DNA of 64,000 nt from assembly GCA_014549065.1 (NCBI GenBank), contig JACDOX010000038.1, forward strand, positions 1 to 64,000, in the 5' to 3' direction. Shown piece by piece: positions 60,142 to 64,000 of the stretch (positions are counted from its first letter, which is position 1; the number at the start of each line of letters is the position of its first letter). The position numbers and the translations under genes were made by a program. Source of the stretch: Cardinalis cardinalis. Its lineage: Eukaryota; Chordata; Aves; Passeriformes; Cardinalidae. Under the pieces are notes generated by a model. It saw nothing but the letters and a program-made list of their open reading frames with translations, searched no databases and was not told where the DNA came from.

Positions 60142-61912
60142 CTAGAATGACAGACAGGAGGAAAGAAACAGGTTAGATAATCCTGCAATGGCTGAAAAGC
60201 TCAAACTGGGGCAGACTGAAAGCAAGATCTAATGCCATTTCCAGTCTCCACATTCTTTTTCCACATCTCCAACATCCATAAAATATCCTGACTGCCCTTC
60301 TGATGTGCCATTTGTCACAGGAAAGTCAACAGGATTTTTCCGAAGCCTGGTATTAGCCATAACAAGCTGTACCACAGGACACAGCTATGATACTTGCTGG
60401 ATGTCTACACTGAGATCCTGAAACAGNCGTCCACCACATGATGAAGACCTGGCCTCACAAACTTCCACTTTCATTAAGTCAATGAAGGGAAAAATTAGTG
60501 ACTGATAGTGGTAGACAAAAATTAATCACTTCTAGATGAAAACATTGTATGTTTCCAACTCAGAATCAAAATATTGATTGTTTTCAATCAATTTTTGTTT
60601 CCATCATATCCATAGCTCATTAAAACCAGGTGCAATGTTCCAAAAAACATTTGAGTATTTTTACTTGTTTTTCTTCTCTTCAATTTTGTCCAAATTCAAC
60701 ACTTAAAAGGGCTTTGACCAATCAAAAATTTTACTAATTTGTATCAGCTATGGCCAAATGTTCTGTACTCTAATTTCATACACCACTTACTACCATTATG
60801 GTGCTTTCATGAGGGATGAGAGAGAGGTAAACACTCACACGCATGCATGAATATTGGGACATTCAGAACAAACTAATTTTGCAGGATGACAAATTGTTTG
60901 ATGTTTTTAGAAGAGTTTGTTTTTCACATTTTCAATCTCTGGTCCAGGGGCAGGGGGAAAAAATCCATACATTTAAGTAGTGTCATAACAGAGTCTTTGA
61001 AGCTTTGTGGAGAACTTATGTCCTTCTCTGAAATAATACATACTAGGCTTTTTAAGAAACAGAACAATCTATCTGTCAGGTGGCCAATTTTCTGAAGTAT
61101 GTCCAAGTTATGTTCTTTCCATATTTATAGTACTATATGTTATTTTCAGATTTCAGGGGAGAAAAAGAATACTTAAAAATAAAATAACCTGTGAATTTTA
61201 TTTATTCATAAAAAAGGACACAGAAAATGAAATGTGAAATGGAAAGACAGGAAAATACTGGCGAAAAAGGAATTTATTTTCCCATGAACAGTTTTTGTTA
61301 ATACTAGCATTTTCTCTGTAANTTAGGAAATGAACTATGTAACTATAATGTTCTCATTAAAAACTCATTCCTAAATATGCTTTTGAGTCTCAAGTTCTTC
61401 TTTTTTTTTTTATTTTGTTTTGGGTTATTTTTAGGTTTTGGAAAATCTGATTTAGCTCTTTCATCCAGAAATATTTATCAATTCAGTAAACTCTGCATGA
61501 ATTGATCCTGTCTAGAGCTATAAAATATGGAATAACCACAGACAGTCCAGTATAATTAGTGGGTTTGGTCATGGCAAAACCTCAAAGCTAGTGAAAAATT
61601 CACACCAGAGTTCTTGTTTTTACAAGATATTTTTCATATAAGATATTTTTCAAACACACATCTGATCTTGTTCTATGAAAACTTTAGTGCTTTTGGCACT
61701 AAAGGCTTTTGATGATACTGCTACCCTGCATCAATAACAAGAAAGAAGTGACATTCTCGCATTTTTGGTGTGTTGCCTCTGAAACAACCCCATTAATAAT
61801 TCCATGTTCTCAACTCACATCTGAAGCACCAGAGCTAGAAGCTTCCATTTCTTACATGCAAAACTTGGTATTTCTTAGGAAAATTCCAGCACTTCTCTTT
61901 CTTGTCACTTAC
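60142..61912 (-). other. GRIN2B: GRIN2B intron between the antepenultimate and penultimate coding exons
   Basis: This is a complete phase-1 intron of 1771 bases with donor GTAAGT (61907-61912) and acceptor TGTCATTCTAG (from 60142 upward). It contains AT-rich sequence and a T-run near 61401-61420. No exon-like reading frame or transposon was recognised. Confidence 0.95.
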
Positions 61913-62100
61913 CATCTCCAAAAAGCTGTAGAATCGCAAGATCAACCTGGCGTTTCCAGCCTGAGTCCTTCTGGATGGCAATGCCATAGCCAGTGGAGGC
62001 AAACACTTTCCCACTCCCAATTGTCACCAGCTTGCAGCCTTCATCTCTGCCAGCCATGTAGTTTAGCACTGCTGCATCATAAATGAAAGCATCCAACTTC
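61913..62100 (-). CDS. GRIN2B: GRIN2B antepenultimate coding exon: S2 ligand-binding lobe
   Basis: This exon is 188 bases: one base completing a Gly codon, 62 codons from KLDAFIYD to LQLFGD, then one base of the next Gly codon. It encodes part of the S2 half of the glutamate-binding clamshell of GluN2B. FIYD contains the aspartate equivalent to human Asp732, which contacts the amino group of glutamate. EGCKLV contains the cysteine equivalent to Cys746, which pairs with the cysteine encoded by the next exon. The acceptor is TGTGCAG|GAAG and the donor GATG|GTAAGT, both close to consensus. The encoded residues appear identical to mammalian GluN2B as far as I can recall it. The preceding exon, which encodes the start of S2, is not in the window. 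Confidence 0.98.
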
Positions 62101-64000
62101 CTGCACAGAGGCAAGAAACAAGAGGGTATAGTACAGAAAACATAACATCTGCACGAAATCAAAGGTGGTTGTAGGGAGCTAAGGAAGAAACTAACCTCTT
62201 TAAGATGGTGTGCAATATGTGATGTAGAATCATAGAAAGCTTTGGGCTGGAAAGGATCTTAAAGATTCCTTAGTACCAACCCCCATGACATGGGCAGGAA
62301 CACCTTCCACTAGATGAGGTTGCTCAGAGCCCTATCCAGCCTGGCCTCAAACACTCCTAGGGATGGGGCATCCACAACTTCATCACCTCACAGTAAAGTG
62401 CCTCACCACCATCATGCAAAAGATTTTTTTCCCTAATACCTAATCTTTCAGACTGAAACCATTCCCCCTTGTCCTGTCACTACATGCATTAATAAAAAGT
62501 TTCTCTCCAGCCCTCTTGTAGGTTGCCTTCAGGAAAGTCACCCTAAAGTCTTCTCTTCTGAACAATCCCAATTCACTCAGCCTTTCCTTGTAAGGAGATC
62601 TGCTCTATCCTTTTAATCATCTTGGTGATTAAAGGAAGGTGGCTTCCTCTGGACTCGCTCCAGCAGGTCCATGTCCTTCCTGTGCTGTGACCCCATAACT
62701 GGATGCAGCACTGCAGGTGGGGTCTCACCAGTGCAGAGCAAAGGGGCAGAATCCCCTCCTTCATCCTGCTGCCCATACTCCTTTGAATGCAGCCCAGGAT
62801 ACAATTGGCTTNCTGGGCTAAGTGCACATTGCTGGGTTGTGTCCAGCCTCTTGTCCACCTGCACTCCCAAATCCTTCCTGGCAAGGCTGCCCTTGATCCC
62901 TTCATGCCCCAGCTTGTGTTGATACCAGGGGTTGCCCCAACCCAGGTGCAGCACCTTGCATTGGGTCTTGTTAAATCTCATTAAATCCTCATGTGCCCAC
63001 TTCCATCCCTCTGGATGGTATCCCATCCTTCAGGTGTCATCTTCACTTTCACCATAGTTAGATTAAAATCTAAGCTTAAAGCTGTCTTACAGGTGAATCT
63101 GGGTTATAAATGAGGATTGTCTATTTCTTTCTGACTATGTGCTAATCATCATTTCTGATCTTAAAGGAAATTTGGAATACACACATACTGCAAGATAAAG
63201 ATGAATGAAGAGGAAGTCAAGGGGATCTATATCCTTAAGAATAGCTTATATTTCTCTACTGCCTTTCATCTCAAAAGAATCTAAACTGCCTTATAAAATA
63301 TATCAATATTAGATAGCAAAGTAGGGATTGAAGTAAGGAAAATATTTTCTCCAATTCAAATACTGGCGTGACTTAGCTGAGAAAAATGATTTTTTTTCCC
63401 AAATCAAATACAGTCAGGACATTATGTTTAACCCCTTGGTTACTGTGAAAAGTACTACAAGATCTTTACCAATGTGAACTGGCCTCGAGAACAGCTTTAT
63501 AATTTACCCTGTTGAATTGGTCTTTGTTAAAGAATTTTCAGCTGAAAATCACAACAAAAATTATGTTTCAATACAGAGAAATCCCCATTATGGACTGTGT
63601 AGAGAGCATGACAATGGCATGATGAGAGCCTTTTCACACTGCAAAAAATTTATTTGGATGTGGGGTACAGTCTCAGGAGGCTGCATCTTCCACAAACCCA
63701 AAGACAGCTGATGAGTAAATCCTCCCACTAGATCTGAAATGAAACATTTTCTGATAAATGACCTAAGATCTTCCAGTTGCACATTATCTCTCACATACTA
63801 TGTTTACAATACACCTCCTGCNCATATATTTACAGTATGGTGATTATCTCAGTTCAAGTGCTTATCTGTGAGAAAGTCTGTCCAAGAGTGAATATGAAGC
63901 CAGGATGACATCTATCACAAGTNATGACCTCTATCTCATCTATATATTTCCAGGACAGTGCATATTTATTTCCTGAATGATGACTATCCTGGCAAATGTA
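62101..64000 (-). other. GRIN2B: GRIN2B intron, 3' part only
   Basis: This sequence lies upstream (higher coordinates) of the exon at 61913-62100 and is truncated by the window edge. It begins at the acceptor complement of TGTGCAG and carries the CR1 LINE fragment at about 62226-63045. The rest (63046-64000) is AT-rich with no recognisable exon. The conserved first part of S2, expected in the preceding exon, is not seen. Confidence 0.9.
62226..63045 (-). mobile_element. CR1 LINE, 5'-truncated copy with the 3' end of the reverse-transcriptase ORF
   Basis: Read on the minus strand, this is a CR1 non-LTR retrotransposon fragment. The translation shows the end of the CR1 ORF2 product: a MRFNKTQCKVLHLG block, then KDLGVQVDKRLD, QQCAL, a region matching the CR1 ILGCI motif, LCTGETPPAVLHPV and DLLERVQR. 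These blocks are broken across frames. The 3' part carries the familiar CR1 end sequence (plus-strand complement TAGATGAGGTTGCTCAGAGC and GGGATGGGGCATCCACAA). It finishes at the GAATCATAGAA complement of the ATTCTATGATTC tail at about 62226. Stops and frameshifts make it inactive. It is intronic, in the same orientation as GRIN2B. No target-site duplication was resolved, and the 5' edge near 63045 is approximate. Confidence 0.93.

Noticed and set aside
62573..63026. Open frames of 110-137 codons considered as host genes
   Set aside because: They are the broken end of the CR1 retrotransposon reverse-transcriptase ORF.

Overview
This is nuclear DNA from a vertebrate, almost certainly a bird. 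It contains three well-conserved exons of a vertebrate NMDA-receptor gene with consensus GT-AG introns. Its interspersed repeats are CR1 (chicken repeat 1) LINE fragments, whose 3' ends carry the ATTCTRTG tail repeats typical of avian and other sauropsid genomes. Gene density is very low. Many single Ns are scattered through the window, and there is one 89-base N run.

Right end (56193-64000): the only protein-coding gene I can support is GRIN2B (GluN2B/NR2B), on the minus strand, with its last three coding exons present. They are 61913-62100 (part of the S2 ligand-binding lobe), 59903-60141 (end of S2, M4 membrane helix, start of the cytoplasmic tail) and 56193-58100 (the rest of the C-terminal domain, ending in the PDZ ligand ESDV and a TGA stop). 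The upstream exons lie beyond base 64000. A CR1 LINE copy of about 0.8 kb sits in the intron above 62100, in the same orientation as the gene.

Middle (about 36.3-56.2 kb): no coding sequence is recognisable. From memory, the human GRIN2B RefSeq mRNA has a 3' UTR of more than 20 kb, so I read much of this region as the likely long 3' UTR on the minus strand. Signals consistent with this are candidate poly(A) signals at 55131-55136, 43868-43889 and 36391-36396, and a set of Pumilio-type UGUAWAUA octamers. AT-rich blocks that look conserved are also present. This extent is an inference, not something seen directly.

Left (1 to about 36.3 kb): gene-poor intergenic DNA. I see no convincing exon, tRNA, rRNA or other RNA gene. 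It holds two CR1 pieces (20447-20488 and 25938-26324), homopolymer and polypurine tracts, an octanucleotide satellite at 33451-33498, and short tandem duplications. In mammals the next gene on this side of GRIN2B is EMP1, and none of its exons is visible here.

I did not find an undescribed biological system. The most worthwhile leads are the very long putative GRIN2B 3' UTR with alternative ends, a dense homeodomain/POU/FOX-like motif cluster with a perfect 10-bp hairpin around 37.6-37.9 kb, and length changes in the GluN2B tail relative to mammals.
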